NCBI GenBank assembly: GCA_019634925.1
Contig: JAHCAL010000004.1
Coordinates: 124,001 to 188,000, forward strand
Direction: 5' to 3'
Origin: Pseudomonadales bacterium
GTDB taxonomy: Bacteria > Pseudomonadota > Gammaproteobacteria > Pseudomonadales > Azotimanducaceae
DNA: 64,000 nucleotides
The position numbers were made by a program, and so were the translations under genes. Numbering within the stretch: position 1 is the first letter of the stretch; each line of letters begins with the position of its first letter. This document shows, piece by piece, positions 1 through 7,473 of this stretch. The notes under the pieces were generated by a model. It had not been told where the DNA came from. It did no database searches and worked only from the letters and a program-made list of their open reading frames with translations.

Positions 1-102
1 GCCGCCCACCTGATCCGCTCGAAGTCCGGATGCTCGAGCGATCGACAAATGAGCATAGACATCGACGATGTGCCTCGTGAGCACCTGCCCAGGTTCGCGC
101 AT
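1..102 (-). CDS. possible partial ORF cut by the left edge
   Basis: An open frame of 34 codons runs on the minus strand from an ATG at 102 to the edge. It reads MREPGQVLTRHIV and continues with a soluble-looking, Ala/Arg-rich sequence. I do not recognise a family. A GGGGAG motif abuts the ATG too closely to be a convincing ribosome binding site. It would be divergent from the PadR gene, with the palindromic operator between them. It could be a chance ORF. Confidence 0.2.
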   Translation of the reverse strand, partial: MREPGQVLTRHIVDVYAHLSIARASGLRADQVGG

Positions 103-122
103 CTCCCCGATAGCTTATTCGT

Positions 123-149
123 TATATGAAGGATAATATCCAACATATA
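123..149. promoter_or_regulatory. 27-bp nested palindrome, likely PadR operator
   Basis: TATATG-AA-GGATA-A-TATCC-AA-CATATA is a palindrome centred on base 136; only the two AA spacers break the symmetry. It lies just upstream of the PadR-family gene in an AT-rich patch. PadR-type winged-helix dimers commonly repress their own promoters through such long AT-rich dyads, so autoregulation is the natural reading. The in-frame ATG at 126 falls inside the palindrome and is therefore unlikely to be the translation start. Confidence 0.65.
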
Positions 150-167
150 CAGAAAAAGGAGCCGATG

Positions 168-593
168 ATGGAAATCCGGAAGACGCGGCAACGGCTGAAG
201 ACCCTCGAAGCCCTGGCCGGGCTGGGGGTTTCGCATGGTTTCGAGATCGCGTCGACTGCGAACCTGAAGCCCGGCACGGTGTACGGCGTACTCGCCACAT
301 TCGAGGAGGCTGGATTCGTCGAGAGCCGCTGGGAGCCGGAGGACGATCCGAAGGGGCGTCCCCGCCGCCGGCTCTACCGATTGACGCCAGAAGGCGTCGA
401 GCTCCTGCAGGCATATCGCGCTCACTTCGCTGCCGCCGCGTCTCCTGGTCTGATTGCAACGATCTCGAATGAGCTCCACGCGGCCATCGATCAGGTGTGG
501 GGCGGCATGTTTCAGTATGGCGTCAAGGTCGAAAAGGAACGCCAGCTCAAAGCGCTCGAGGAATACCGCAAGCATCGGAAACCCGCCGACTGA
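168..593 (+). CDS. PadR-family transcriptional regulator
   Basis: A small basic protein of about 141 residues. The N-terminal half has a winged-helix pattern: a helix ending LEALAGLGVSHGFEI, the recognition region LKPGTVYGVLATFEEAGFVES, then a wing with DPKGRPRRRLYRLTPEG. This G-[ST]-[IV]-Y-x(2)-L...R(R)xYxLTxxG arrangement is typical of PadR. The remainder is a helical dimerisation arm. The start is chosen at ATG 168 (ATG 165 is the alternative) because AAGGAG lies at 156-161; the ATG at 126 is inside the operator-like palindrome. PadR proteins usually respond to phenolic or other small ligands, but no target gene is adjacent here. Confidence 0.75.
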   Translation: MEIRKTRQRLKTLEALAGLGVSHGFEIASTANLKPGTVYGVLATFEEAGFVESRWEPEDDPKGRPRRRLYRLTPEGVELLQAYRAHFAAAASPGLIATISNELHAAIDQVWGGMFQYGVKVEKERQLKALEEYRKHRKPAD

Positions 594-721
594 ACAGGCC
601 CACACACGCTCTGCGGTTCGAGCATGCTCGCTCGCGCGGCTATCGCCAGCATTTCAGGGCAATGCCTGCGATTGATTGCTTGCCGGTTGGTTTGGTCTGG
701 TTCGGTTTTCTGGAGCTTCCC

Positions 722-848
722 ATGGCTGGCTTGAGTGTCAGAAGACTCGACGACGAGAGGTTCGCACGCTTTCGGAATCGTGCCGTAAGGCATGGGGAGT
801 CCATGCAGGAGACGCGCCGCATTCGCAATGACACGGTCAGTGCGCCAG
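722..848 (+). pseudogene. FitA-like antitoxin relic
   Basis: From ATG 722 the frame reads MAGLSVRRLDDERFARFRNR and continues AVRHGESMQETRRI. This matches the ribbon-helix-helix antitoxins of the FitA/VapB type, whose usual pattern is M-x-x-L-(T/S)-(I/V)-R-x-L-D-D-x-x-x-x-x-L-R-x-R-A-x-x-x-G-R-S-M-E-x-E-x-R-x-I-L. After RRI the similarity stops and the frame continues with unrelated sequence to 952. The DNA-binding half is kept and the toxin-binding tail is lost. The stop at 950-952 overlaps an ATG at 949 that opens a PIN-toxin-like stub, the usual fitA-fitB arrangement. Confidence 0.6.
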
Positions 849-948
849 AACGCCCTTGTTATCGCGCGCTTCGCAACTTCGGACTGGAACACGGGCTTGA
901 TCTGCAGTCGCCCAAAAGGACGGCGCACGAGCCGCTGGATCTGACCGA

Positions 949-1062
949 ATGATCCTGCCGAGCACGAGCATCGTATCAGAGGTGACGTCGCGGCTGGGCT
1001 GGGTCTGAAGTAGCCGCATGGCCAAGTTCGCCATCAAATCGGCGGCGGCCCCATTGCCTGGG
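949..1062 (+). pseudogene. Hybrid relic: FitB PIN-toxin start joined to a ParE-like junction
   Basis: From ATG 949 (ATGA overlap with the FitA frame) the translation is MILPSTSIVSEVTSRLGWV then stop. The first 12 residues resemble the PIN toxin start MILLDTNVVSEV, but the first catalytic Asp has changed. The DNA then becomes nearly identical to the junction between the intact antitoxin and toxin genes: GGTCTGAAGTAGCCGCATGG at about 1004 against GGTCTGAAGTAGCTGCATGG at about 2929, followed by MAKFAI like the intact toxin start MAKVAI. The rest decays. Two toxin-antitoxin systems seem to have recombined here and died. Confidence 0.55.
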
Positions 1063-1162
1063 GGCACCGCTTTTGAAATTGGTGGCGGATGGTTGACCGC
1101 AGAACTGGGTCCTCGGTCAGCCATTTGGGGCCGGTGCGAACCGGTGCGAATTCCCGCATGAA

Positions 1163-2311
1163 TCACCGCGACAACAGCTCGATGTAGCGCTGGTAGCTGT
1201 AGCTGCGATTCTTTTTCTGGCCGGTCATTTCCGTCACGATACCCAGGCCTTCCAGTACCTTGACGGCGGCAGTGGCGGTCGGAAAGGTGGTGTCCAGTTT
1301 TTGTCGCACCCGTTCGATGGTGAAGCGCGGCATCATGGGCAGCAGCTCGAACAGCCGGTAGCTGGCGGGGCCAGCCTTGGGAGCGTCGAGCAGGCGGCGC
1401 CGATCCGCTACGATCAGGCTGGCGATGGCGATGATGCTGCGTTCGGCGTCACTGGCGGCCATCGCCACGCCCTCGAGAAAGAACGCGACCCAGGACTCCC
1501 AGTCGCCCTCGGTGCGGACGATCGACAGGCGCCGGTAGTATTCGGCATGATGCTGCTTCAGGTAGCCGCTCAGGTACATCAGCGGCTCGGGCAACAAACC
1601 CCAGTGTTCCAGCAGTGCGGCAATCAGCAGGCGGCCGATACGGCCATTGCCGTCGAGGAAGGGGTGGATGGTTTCGAATTGGGCGTGCGCCAGCGCAATC
1701 CTGACCAGCGCCGGCAGCGCGCCCGCCTCGTCGTGAATGAATTGTTCCAGAATGCTCAGCAGATCTGCCACCCGGTCGGGGGGTGGCGGCACGAAAGCCG
1801 CGTTGCCCGGACGGGTGCCGCCAATCCAGTTCTGGGAACGCCGCAGTTCGCCGGGCTGCTTGCCGGCACCGCGCACCCCGTCCAGCAGGACACGGTGGGC
1901 CTCGCACAGCAGGCGCAAGCTGATGGGTAGCCCATTGGGATCGCGCAGATTGTCCTGTACCAGCCGGAAGGCGCGCAGATAGTTGGTGACTTCCTCGACA
2001 TCGTCCGTGTTGCTGACGGCGAACCCCGCTTCCTCATCGAACAAGTCGGTCAATGTGGCCTGGGTGCCTTCGATCTGCGAGGTAAGCAGGGCCTCCTTGC
2101 GGATGGCGCTATACAGCAGCCAGTCTACCGACGGTATCAGTCCTGACACCCCGGACAGGCGGGCGAGCGCCAGCTCGGCCTGATGATTCAGGTCGGCAAA
2201 TGCCTCGGGAGCCAGCGGAGGATTGGCGGGCGGCAGCGGATGTGGAACGAAGGCCTGAACCGCTTCGCCCAGCGTAGTGGAGGTGACGTAAGTGCCCGTA
2301 GCGCGCCTCAT
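1163..2311 (-). CDS. Fic-domain protein with winged-helix C-terminus
   Basis: 382 residues. The Fic active site is HPFLDGNGRIGR at about residues 216-227, complete with the catalytic His and the phosphate-binding loop, so AMP transfer to a protein hydroxyl is plausible. Residues 77-82 (TSQIEG) fit the inhibitory motif [S/T]xxxE[G/N] on an N-terminal helix, which places the protein with self-inhibited class II Fic enzymes. A possible flap (TRPGN...FVPPPP) is at about 166-178. The last 90 residues look like a winged helix (RFTIERVRQKL, then FPTATAAVKVLEGLGIV), suggesting DNA binding. Three spaced dyads precede the gene. Targets are unknown. It is a solitary gene next to toxin-antitoxin loci. 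Confidence 0.88.
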   Translation of the reverse strand: MRRATGTYVTSTTLGEAVQAFVPHPLPPANPPLAPEAFADLNHQAELALARLSGVSGLIPSVDWLLYSAIRKEALLTSQIEGTQATLTDLFDEEAGFAVSNTDDVEEVTNYLRAFRLVQDNLRDPNGLPISLRLLCEAHRVLLDGVRGAGKQPGELRRSQNWIGGTRPGNAAFVPPPPDRVADLLSILEQFIHDEAGALPALVRIALAHAQFETIHPFLDGNGRIGRLLIAALLEHWGLLPEPLMYLSGYLKQHHAEYYRRLSIVRTEGDWESWVAFFLEGVAMAASDAERSIIAIASLIVADRRRLLDAPKAGPASYRLFELLPMMPRFTIERVRQKLDTTFPTATAAVKVLEGLGIVTEMTGQKKNRSYSYQRYIELLSR

Positions 2312-2312
2312 G

Positions 2313-2391
2313 ATAAAGCCGTCTTTAATGTGGTTTCTACGTATTAAAGTACTCTTTAATAAAAGACTCCAGCGTTAAAGCAGCCTTTTAT
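2313..2391. promoter_or_regulatory. Three phased inverted repeats upstream of fic
   Basis: Three dyads share the same geometry, (A)TTAAAG-N4-CTTTAAT: ATAAAG-CCGT-CTTTAAT at 2313-2329, ATTAAAG-TACT-CTTTAAT at 2343-2360 and GTTAAAG-CAGC-CTTTTAT at 2374-2391. They start 30 and 31 bp apart, about three helical turns, so bound dimers would lie on one DNA face. They sit directly upstream of, and just touching, the start of the Fic gene. The C-terminal winged helix of that Fic protein is the obvious candidate binder. Confidence 0.65.
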
Positions 2392-2450
2392 CAGAGGGCT
2401 CGCCGCCGGCCTGCACCGGCCTGTGAAGGATGTCTTGCCGGTCGCCGGGT

Positions 2451-2521
2451 GAATCGTCCCGGGATTCCCGGAGACACCATCCTCTCAAGGTTTGGGGTCT
2501 CCGGGAGTCCCGGGATGATTC
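2451..2521. repeat. Large imperfect inverted repeat (28-bp arms)
   Basis: Left arm 2451-2478 begins GAATCGTCCCGGGATTCC; right arm 2494-2521 is its reverse complement with three mismatches, and the loop is 15 nt. The arms are very GC-rich. It lies in the otherwise empty stretch between the Fic operators and the Phd/ParE locus. It could be a palindromic repeat element of the REP/MITE sort, or a strong bidirectional hairpin. I see no transposase nearby. Confidence 0.6.
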
Positions 2522-2669
2522 AGCTGAAGCTCCCGGCTTGACTGTTAGGGCATCTCTTGTCCGGGATTGAACATATGTGGCGAGGCCTCGAATGGCGCCA
2601 AGGTGGCGCTGGAGAGGTCCTTGAGCTGGTGCTAACATCGGTCCTGTTTACGGGATCGAGAAACCCGGT

Positions 2670-2939
2670 ATGGCCACCAAGTTCTCCGAGGACGTGATTC
2701 CGCTGACCGACCTGAAGGTCAACCCCGGCCGCGTCGTCAAACATGCGACAGACGCGCACCGGCCTGTGCTGCTAACCAGCCGTGGGCGCGGCGTGGCCGT
2801 GGTGCAGTCGGTGAATGACTACGAGGCGGCAGAGGAGGAGCGCGCATTTATGCGGGCGGTCGTTACCGGTCTTGCCGACCTCGAGGCGGGCCGAGAGCTG
2901 TCGCTCACCGAGGCCAAGGCGCGGCTCGGTCTGAAGTAG
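2670..2939 (+). CDS. Phd/YefM-family antitoxin
   Basis: 89 residues. The N-terminal 50 residues have the Phd/YefM fold signature: VIPLTDLKVNPGRVVKHATDA followed by RPVLLTSRGRGVAVVQSVNDYE. This part dimerises and binds its own promoter in this family. The C-terminal tail (ADLEAGRELSLTEAKARLGLK) is the flexible segment that wraps and neutralises the toxin. The stop is followed after 4 nt by the ParE/RelE toxin start, the standard antitoxin-first order. The end of this gene and the start of the next are the sequence copied in the relic near 1004-1040. Confidence 0.88.
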   Translation: MATKFSEDVIPLTDLKVNPGRVVKHATDAHRPVLLTSRGRGVAVVQSVNDYEAAEEERAFMRAVVTGLADLEAGRELSLTEAKARLGLK

Positions 2940-2943
2940 CTGC

Positions 2944-3255
2944 ATGGCCAAGGTCGCCATCCGGTTCGCCGAATCCGCGCTGGCCGATCTCGAATCGATA
3001 CGGGCCTGGTACGGCGAACAGAACGTACCCGAGGTGGGCGAGCGATTGATCGGCGAAATCGTCGCGAGCATCGAGGCACTCGCCGATCATCCAGACATGG
3101 GGCGTATCGTCCCCGAGTTCGACCAGCCTTTTCTGCGCGAGCTGATCCGGCCGCCGTTTCGCGTCGTCTATCGGCGTGACCCCAAGCACGTGCGTATTGT
3201 TCGGGTCTGGCGCAGCGAGCGCCTGCTCAACGTGCCGGACGACGACGCGCCCTGA
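2944..3255 (+). CDS. ParE/RelE-superfamily toxin
   Basis: 103 residues of the compact ParE/RelE fold. Typical stretches are VAIRFAESALADLESIRAWY (first strand and helix), ALADHPDMGRIVPEF, LRELIRPPFRVVYRRD and VRIVRVWRSERLL. The conserved R...YRV and H/W-R positions at the end favour the ParE-like branch, whose members usually poison gyrase, although RelE-like ribonuclease activity cannot be excluded. It is translated just after its antitoxin and looks intact. The locus may act as a stabilisation module for the surrounding mosaic region. Confidence 0.87.
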   Translation: MAKVAIRFAESALADLESIRAWYGEQNVPEVGERLIGEIVASIEALADHPDMGRIVPEFDQPFLRELIRPPFRVVYRRDPKHVRIVRVWRSERLLNVPDDDAP

Positions 3256-3429
3256 CGTGCCTGACCTGCCGGCTTTCTTCGGCCCATTCGATTATTGGAA
3301 TCTGGCCTCGATTGTCATCGCGGCGATGCCGCAGGATTTGCCGAACTCTGCCGGCGTTAGCATTCGCAATCTCGAGTGCGGACGCACGTGACTGGGGGCT
3401 GTCGGAAATTCTGTGTTTAAGGGCCATAC

Positions 3430-3791
3430 GATTCGGATCGGATCGTGCATACGGCGCATCAGCGCCGGTCGAATCGCCTTGAGGCTGGCGCGCATTCGCT
3501 TCGCCGAAGTCAGCCGCTTCAGCTGGAACCAGCCGTCCGACCGCGATCGCCCACAGAGTGGGTAAAACCGAGGAACTCGAACTTCGGCGGCTTCGGGAGC
3601 CCTTGTCGCGCGCGCAACTCGGCCGCGAAGCGACCGAACTGCAGCACGCGCGTCTTGTCCTCGTTCAGCGTCAACCCGAACTTGGCGACCCGCGCCTTCA
3701 AGTCCTCGAGGAAGCGGTCGACATCGGCCTTACTCTTGGAGTCCACTCCTTCCCAAGCATCCTCGGAAAGTCCATCGAGCATCTCGAGCAC
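3430..3791 (-). pseudogene. Group II intron reverse transcriptase/maturase relic
   Basis: On the minus strand one frame (3519-3791) reads ADVDRFLEDLKARVAKFGLT followed by LNEDKTRVLQFGRF and KFEFLGFTH. This is the part after the YADD box of group II intron reverse transcriptases (pattern L...R..KFGL.L...KTR...FGR.A...R...G...P..F.FLGFTH). A second frame near 3440-3495 reads LKAIRPALMRRMHDPI, the maturase segment that normally follows. The two are in different frames, the catalytic YADD box is missing, and no intron RNA domain is evident. This is a dead fragment. Confidence 0.7.
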
Positions 3792-3953
3792 CAGACATCA
3801 ATAGTTGTCGCTGATCACGCTGATCGAGTATCCGAGCCGCGCTCAGCACAGTCAATGGACGGACTCGCCGCCATAGTTGGCGTCGTCCGCTCGGGTCCAC
3901 TTTCGCACCGTCGTTAAGGTTAGGGGCGCCAAGCAGGCGTCACGGCACATCGT

Positions 3954-4853
3954 TCACGTCCCCCGGGGCCCCTGGTAATGCGGGCGCGGCGCGTGGGGCG
4001 GTTGCCGCGGCTCGCCGTCCACGGGCACCACTCTCGCCGGAAACTCGATGACCGCATTGGCGAAAACATCGTTACGATCGCCCGCCACCATATGCCCCGC
4101 CTCCGTTACGTTCACGTACTCGGCATGCGGACACAGGGCCAGAAACTCCTGCGCTCCTTGCTCGCTCAAGACGTCCGACAACCCACCACGCACCAGCAGC
4201 GTGGGCAGGCGCAACGCTCGGACGCACGTGGTCAGCCGAGCCTCGCGCTTGCCGACGTCACGATGGCCGGTGCGAAATCGTGGGTCCCAATGCCAGTGGT
4301 ACCGGCCGTCGTCGCCCAGGCGGAAATTCTTGGCCAGTCCAGCGAGGTATCGCGGTCGCCGGCGGTGCGGCTGATAGCTGGCGATGGCGTCGGCGACCTC
4401 CTCTAGAGAATCGAAACCCTCCGGCCTCCGGTTCATGAACGCCTGAATCTTCTGGACGCCCTCCGTCTCGATGCGGTGGCCGACGTCGACCAGCACCAGC
4501 GCGGTCGCGTCCACGTGATCCTCGCCGCAGGCCACCAGGCTCACGCCGCGTCCCAGCTGCTGCGCCACCCGGCACAGGTCCGCCACCATGACATCCTGAC
4601 CGTGTACGCCGTCAGGCGCCCAGTCCGAGTCTCCGTGGCCGCGGGCATCGAGCGCAACCGCGTGATAGCCGGCCCGGCCGAGGATTTCGCCCGCGCCTTT
4701 CCAGGCGTGGCGCGTCTGCCCGCCGCCATGCTGGAGAATGACCAGCGGCCCGGCCGGATTCCCCCACACGTCCGCCGCCAGCCGGCAACCACCGGCACCT
4801 GCCAGGAATCTGTCTGGACCCGGGGTTCCCGGTAACCGATGTCTTGCACTCAC
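3954..4853 (-). pseudogene. alpha/beta hydrolase, copy A, nucleophile elbow deleted
   Basis: The frame is open from GTG 4853 (AGGAG seven bases upstream in the minus direction) to 3954 and encodes an alpha/beta hydrolase: LVILQHGGGQTRHAW (oxyanion strand), ALDARGHGDSDWAPDG, cap region, TLLVRGGLSDVLS (acid region) and TEAGHMVAGD (catalytic His). Compared with copy B at 40681-41631 it lacks about 12 residues in frame: copy B reads QLGNRRPVLVGASMGGGVSL and copy A reads QLGRGVSL. The lost piece holds the G-A-S-M-G nucleophile elbow, so this copy cannot be catalytic. It is part of a duplicated, decaying locus. Confidence 0.8.
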
Positions 4854-5010
4854 GGCATGCTCCTGGCGAATCGGCGGCCGATTTCGGGCGAGTGCCGGCA
4901 CCCGCGGCGGAGCGCTGCCGGAACGAGACAGCGAAACGACAATGACCGTAGCAGGCTTCGATCATGTCGCCGGACCCACGTCAACCAGATGAACAATGCG
5001 CCTCCACCAC

Positions 5011-5210
5011 TCAGCCCAGCTGCGGAATGACCCGCTCGGTCAGCAGATCAAAGCCCTCGTGGCTAAGCGGCGCCGCCAGCAGGTAGCCCAGTGGCAGCTC
5101 GACCTCGAGCCGCCGCAGCTGCTCCGTGAGCCGCTCCGGCGTACCCGTAGACGACGACCTCCTCCAGACAACGCTGCAGAAGATCCTTGCGTCCGCCAAC
5201 CTGTTGTTGA
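5011..5210 (-). pseudogene. Luciferase-like monooxygenase 3' fragment
   Basis: The last about 65 codons of an LLM-family flavoenzyme: QQQVGGRKDLLQRCLEEVVV then, after a one-base shift, TPERLTEQLRRLEVELPLGY and the C-terminal SHEGFDLLTERVIPQLG. This TPE(R/Q)(V/L)..QL pattern is the usual end of LLM proteins. There is no upstream LLM sequence: at about 5210 it is joined directly to the middle of a decayed HSL-type esterase. A deletion between two minus-strand genes is the simplest explanation. Confidence 0.6.
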
Positions 5211-5935
5211 CGTTCGTCGAGGAGCGCCTCCCGAATTCCGACCTCCACGTGAAGGGGCGGAAAACCCTGGAAGTCGGCAAGTAGCGGTGATGCCAGCGGA
5301 TGGCGCAGGTTGTCCTCGGCATATAGCCGCGCCATTTCCCGCAGCCCATCGATCCGAACCAGCGGATCGTCCACTGCCCCGGGGCGATGGGAATCACCGG
5401 TGGCCTCCAGATCGGTCCAGGGCGAGAAGCAGATACCAGCGTCGGCAGCGCCTCGCCCTCGTCCTGCAGCCGCGCCAGCGTCGCCAACGCGAGACCGCCG
5501 CCGGCGGAGTCGCCGGCAATGACCACGCGCCCCGGGCGCGCCGACTCCTCGAGCAGATAGCGGTATGCAGCCACCGCATCGTCCACGGCAGCCGGAAACG
5601 GGTGCTCCGGGGCAAGGCGGTAATCGAGCAACAACACCCGGCAATCCGCAGCGCCCGCCATGCGCACGCCGAACTCGTGGTATGCGGTGCCCGAGCCGAT
5701 GGCGTAGCGCTGCCGTGCAGATACAGCATGACCCGATCCGGCGAGGCCCCGGCGGCTCGACCCAGTCGGCACTGGCTGCTCCGACCTCAACGCTGCGGAT
5801 CTCCATGTCCTCGGGCAACGGATTCCCTGCCAGAATAGCCGCGTAGTTGTCACGCTGCTCTTGCAGAGGAACGTCGTCTCTGCGGGGGATGGACGTCATC
5901 ATCTCGACGAAGCTTTCATGCTCGGCGCTCGGCAC
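5205..5935 (-). pseudogene. HSL-type alpha/beta hydrolase with several frameshifts
   Basis: A GTG at 5935 with GGAGGAG just upstream starts VPSAEHESFVEMMTS and runs to EDMEIRSVEVGAASADWVEP. The frame then shifts to MLYLHG, again to GSGTAYHEFGVRMAGAADCR and GDSAGGGLALATLARLQDEG, and a third time to AGICFSPWTDLEATGD and REMARLYAEDNLRHPLASPL. Together these are the cap, the HG oxyanion loop (decayed), the GDSAGG nucleophile elbow and the later strands of the hormone-sensitive-lipase family. The end is lost at a junction with the LLM fragment. A 14-codon stub of the same gene occurs at 41714-41760. Confidence 0.75.
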
Positions 5936-5998
5936 GCTCTCCTCCAGGTTTCGCTGCGATGATCGGACACCCGTGCATCGCTCGCTCACCGCATAGAT

Positions 5999-6012
5999 CG
6001 TAAGCGCGTTGA
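5999..6012. promoter_or_regulatory. 14-bp dyad of the shared operator type (degenerate)
   Basis: GTAAGCGCGTTGAC: left half GTAAG matches the consensus GTAAG-N4-CTTAC, right half TTGAC deviates. It lies between the decayed esterase (minus) and the decayed P450 (plus). The corresponding spot of the duplicate locus (41807-41820) carries GTAAGTGCGCTGAC, so the element is kept in both copies while the genes around it are ruined. Confidence 0.4.
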
Positions 6013-6199
6013 CTAACTGGGACTTGCCATTCACACATTTGCCGCCATTGTGGCAATCGTGCGCGGAGTCGGTGGCGTCGCGGCGACCGGCGGCGCAGAT
6101 GCCTCGCCAACGCTCGAGCGGGAGGGCCCGCTCATGAACTTGATGAACCCCTAAACCGCAAGCCTCGAATAGCTCTTCGAGCAGCCACCATGGTTCCCC

Positions 6200-6485
6200 C
6201 CTCGACATCAGCAACTGGAATCTGGCCCAGAAGGACGCCATCTGGCCCCGTTTCGCTACGGTTGCGGTGCCGAAGCGCCGGTATTCCGTCACCCGGAGTC
6301 GCGATACGGCCGGTTCTGGTCCATCTCCCACTTTGAGGACATCAAGTGGGTGGATCACCATCAGGAGCTGTTCCCGTCGGAAGGTTCCCGCTGGACGATC
6401 CCGACGAAGACTTCTAGACGCCGATGTTCATCGCCATGGATCCGCCCAGACACGACGTGCAAGCGAATAGCGCTCGCCTCGTGCA
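6200..6485 (+). pseudogene. Cytochrome P450 N-terminal relic
   Basis: Pieces in different plus-strand frames spell a CYP N-terminal region: AQKDAIWPRF, then EAPVFRHPESRYGRFWSISH and FEDIKWVDHHQELFPSEG, then TPMFIAMDPPRHDVQ. The last piece is the characteristic bacterial P450 stretch ahead of helix C (F-I-x-M-D-P-P-x-H). At least two frameshifts separate them and a stop (TAG near 6416) intervenes. The I-helix and haem-binding parts are absent. A P450 middle segment survives at about 41930-42060 in the duplicate locus. Confidence 0.65.
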
Positions 6486-6538
6486 CGCGGGGACGGTACA
6501 CTTCGTTCACACGCTTACCAACTACGGCGGTTTGATCA

Positions 6539-6982
6539 TTGATTGACGTCGACTCCCTGAAGAATCAGTTTCTGGGCGCAGAATTCGATGCCCGGGAATT
6601 CGTCCTCGACCCCGGGAAGCTGGTCGCCGTGGCCCGTGCGGTGGGCGAAACGCGACCCGAGTATCTCGAGCCCGACCATCCCGAGTTTCAGGCTACGCCG
6701 GCCTTCATCGGCAGCCTGGCAGCGGCACGGCATCTGCCGATGGATTTTCCGGCGCTCGGCGGCATCCCCATGGACGGCGGCAAGGCGGTGTTGCGCATCG
6801 CCCCGGTGCGCCCGGGGATGCGCCTTACCGGGCGCAGCCATCTGCACGACATCTATGACAAAAGCGGGCGCTCCGGACGCATGATCTTCATCGTCTCGCG
6901 CATGGAGATCTTCGACCCCGACGAGCGCCACGTGGCGACCAGCGATGCGCGCATGGTCGTGCGGGAGCGGCCGCGGTCATGA
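6539..6982 (+). CDS. MaoC/FAS1-like dehydratase, first subunit
   Basis: 147 residues resembling the N-terminal dehydratase (HadA/HadC-like) hot-dog domain: VAVARAVGETRPEYLEPDHPEFQATPAF, then the long helix region and RPGMRLTGRSHLHDIYDKSGR and MIFIVSRMEIFD. Such subunits pair with a MaoC-type partner to hydrate enoyl-CoA or enoyl-ACP. The partner follows with an ATGA overlap. The start used is TTG 6539, because no ATG lies in frame upstream of the conserved part and no strong Shine-Dalgarno is visible. It sits just after a decayed P450, so the operon may have lost its original promoter. Confidence 0.72.
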   Translation: MIDVDSLKNQFLGAEFDAREFVLDPGKLVAVARAVGETRPEYLEPDHPEFQATPAFIGSLAAARHLPMDFPALGGIPMDGGKAVLRIAPVRPGMRLTGRSHLHDIYDKSGRSGRMIFIVSRMEIFDPDERHVATSDARMVVRERPRS

Positions 6983-7398
6983 CCATCGCAACCATCGAAG
7001 ACGTGGAGTTCGGCGCCGAGCTGCCGCCGTTCGAGCCCGACACCTCACTTCGTGCCACCGGCGCTTTCGCCGACGCCGTCGGTTGGGGGCGGGCCGCCCG
7101 ATTCAAGGACCACGACCAGGCCCGCGCGGAGGGCCTGCCCGGAGCGCTGGTGCCCGGCATCATGGCGCTCGGCTTTTTGACCAGCATGATCCACCGCTGG
7201 TCGGCGGCAGCACGGATCGAAAGCATCGACACGGTGTTTCGCGCTCCGCTGCTGGCCGACGAACCCTGCACGCCAATCGGCGTGGTTACTGACATCGACG
7301 AGGAAACCGGCACCGTGCAGCCTGATCTGACGGTGAAGAATCCGCAAGGAGAGAACCGTGTCTTCGGAACCGCCAGCATCAGATTGCCGATCGCGTGA
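6979..7398 (+). CDS. MaoC-like dehydratase, second subunit
   Basis: 139 residues of the MaoC hot-dog type. The core DHDQARAEGLPGALVPGIMALGFLTSMIHRW contains the hydratase-2-like D-x(4)-H region in degenerate form: the usual Asp/His dyad is D...A-x-x-x-G-L-P-G-x-L-V-P-G, as in the HadB-like partner subunits. It then has IESIDTVFRAPLLADE and a C-terminal strand pair. It overlaps the preceding subunit by 4 nt, which suggests translational coupling and a heterodimeric enoyl-CoA hydratase. The broken nitronate monooxygenase follows after about 75 nt. Confidence 0.72.
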   Translation: MTIATIEDVEFGAELPPFEPDTSLRATGAFADAVGWGRAARFKDHDQARAEGLPGALVPGIMALGFLTSMIHRWSAAARIESIDTVFRAPLLADEPCTPIGVVTDIDEETGTVQPDLTVKNPQGENRVFGTASIRLPIA

Positions 7399-7473
7399 AG
7401 CGCCGGACCCCGCCCGGATGGAACGGCCTCACCGTGGGCCTGCGGACGGCACCGTCCGGTCTTCGACACGGCG

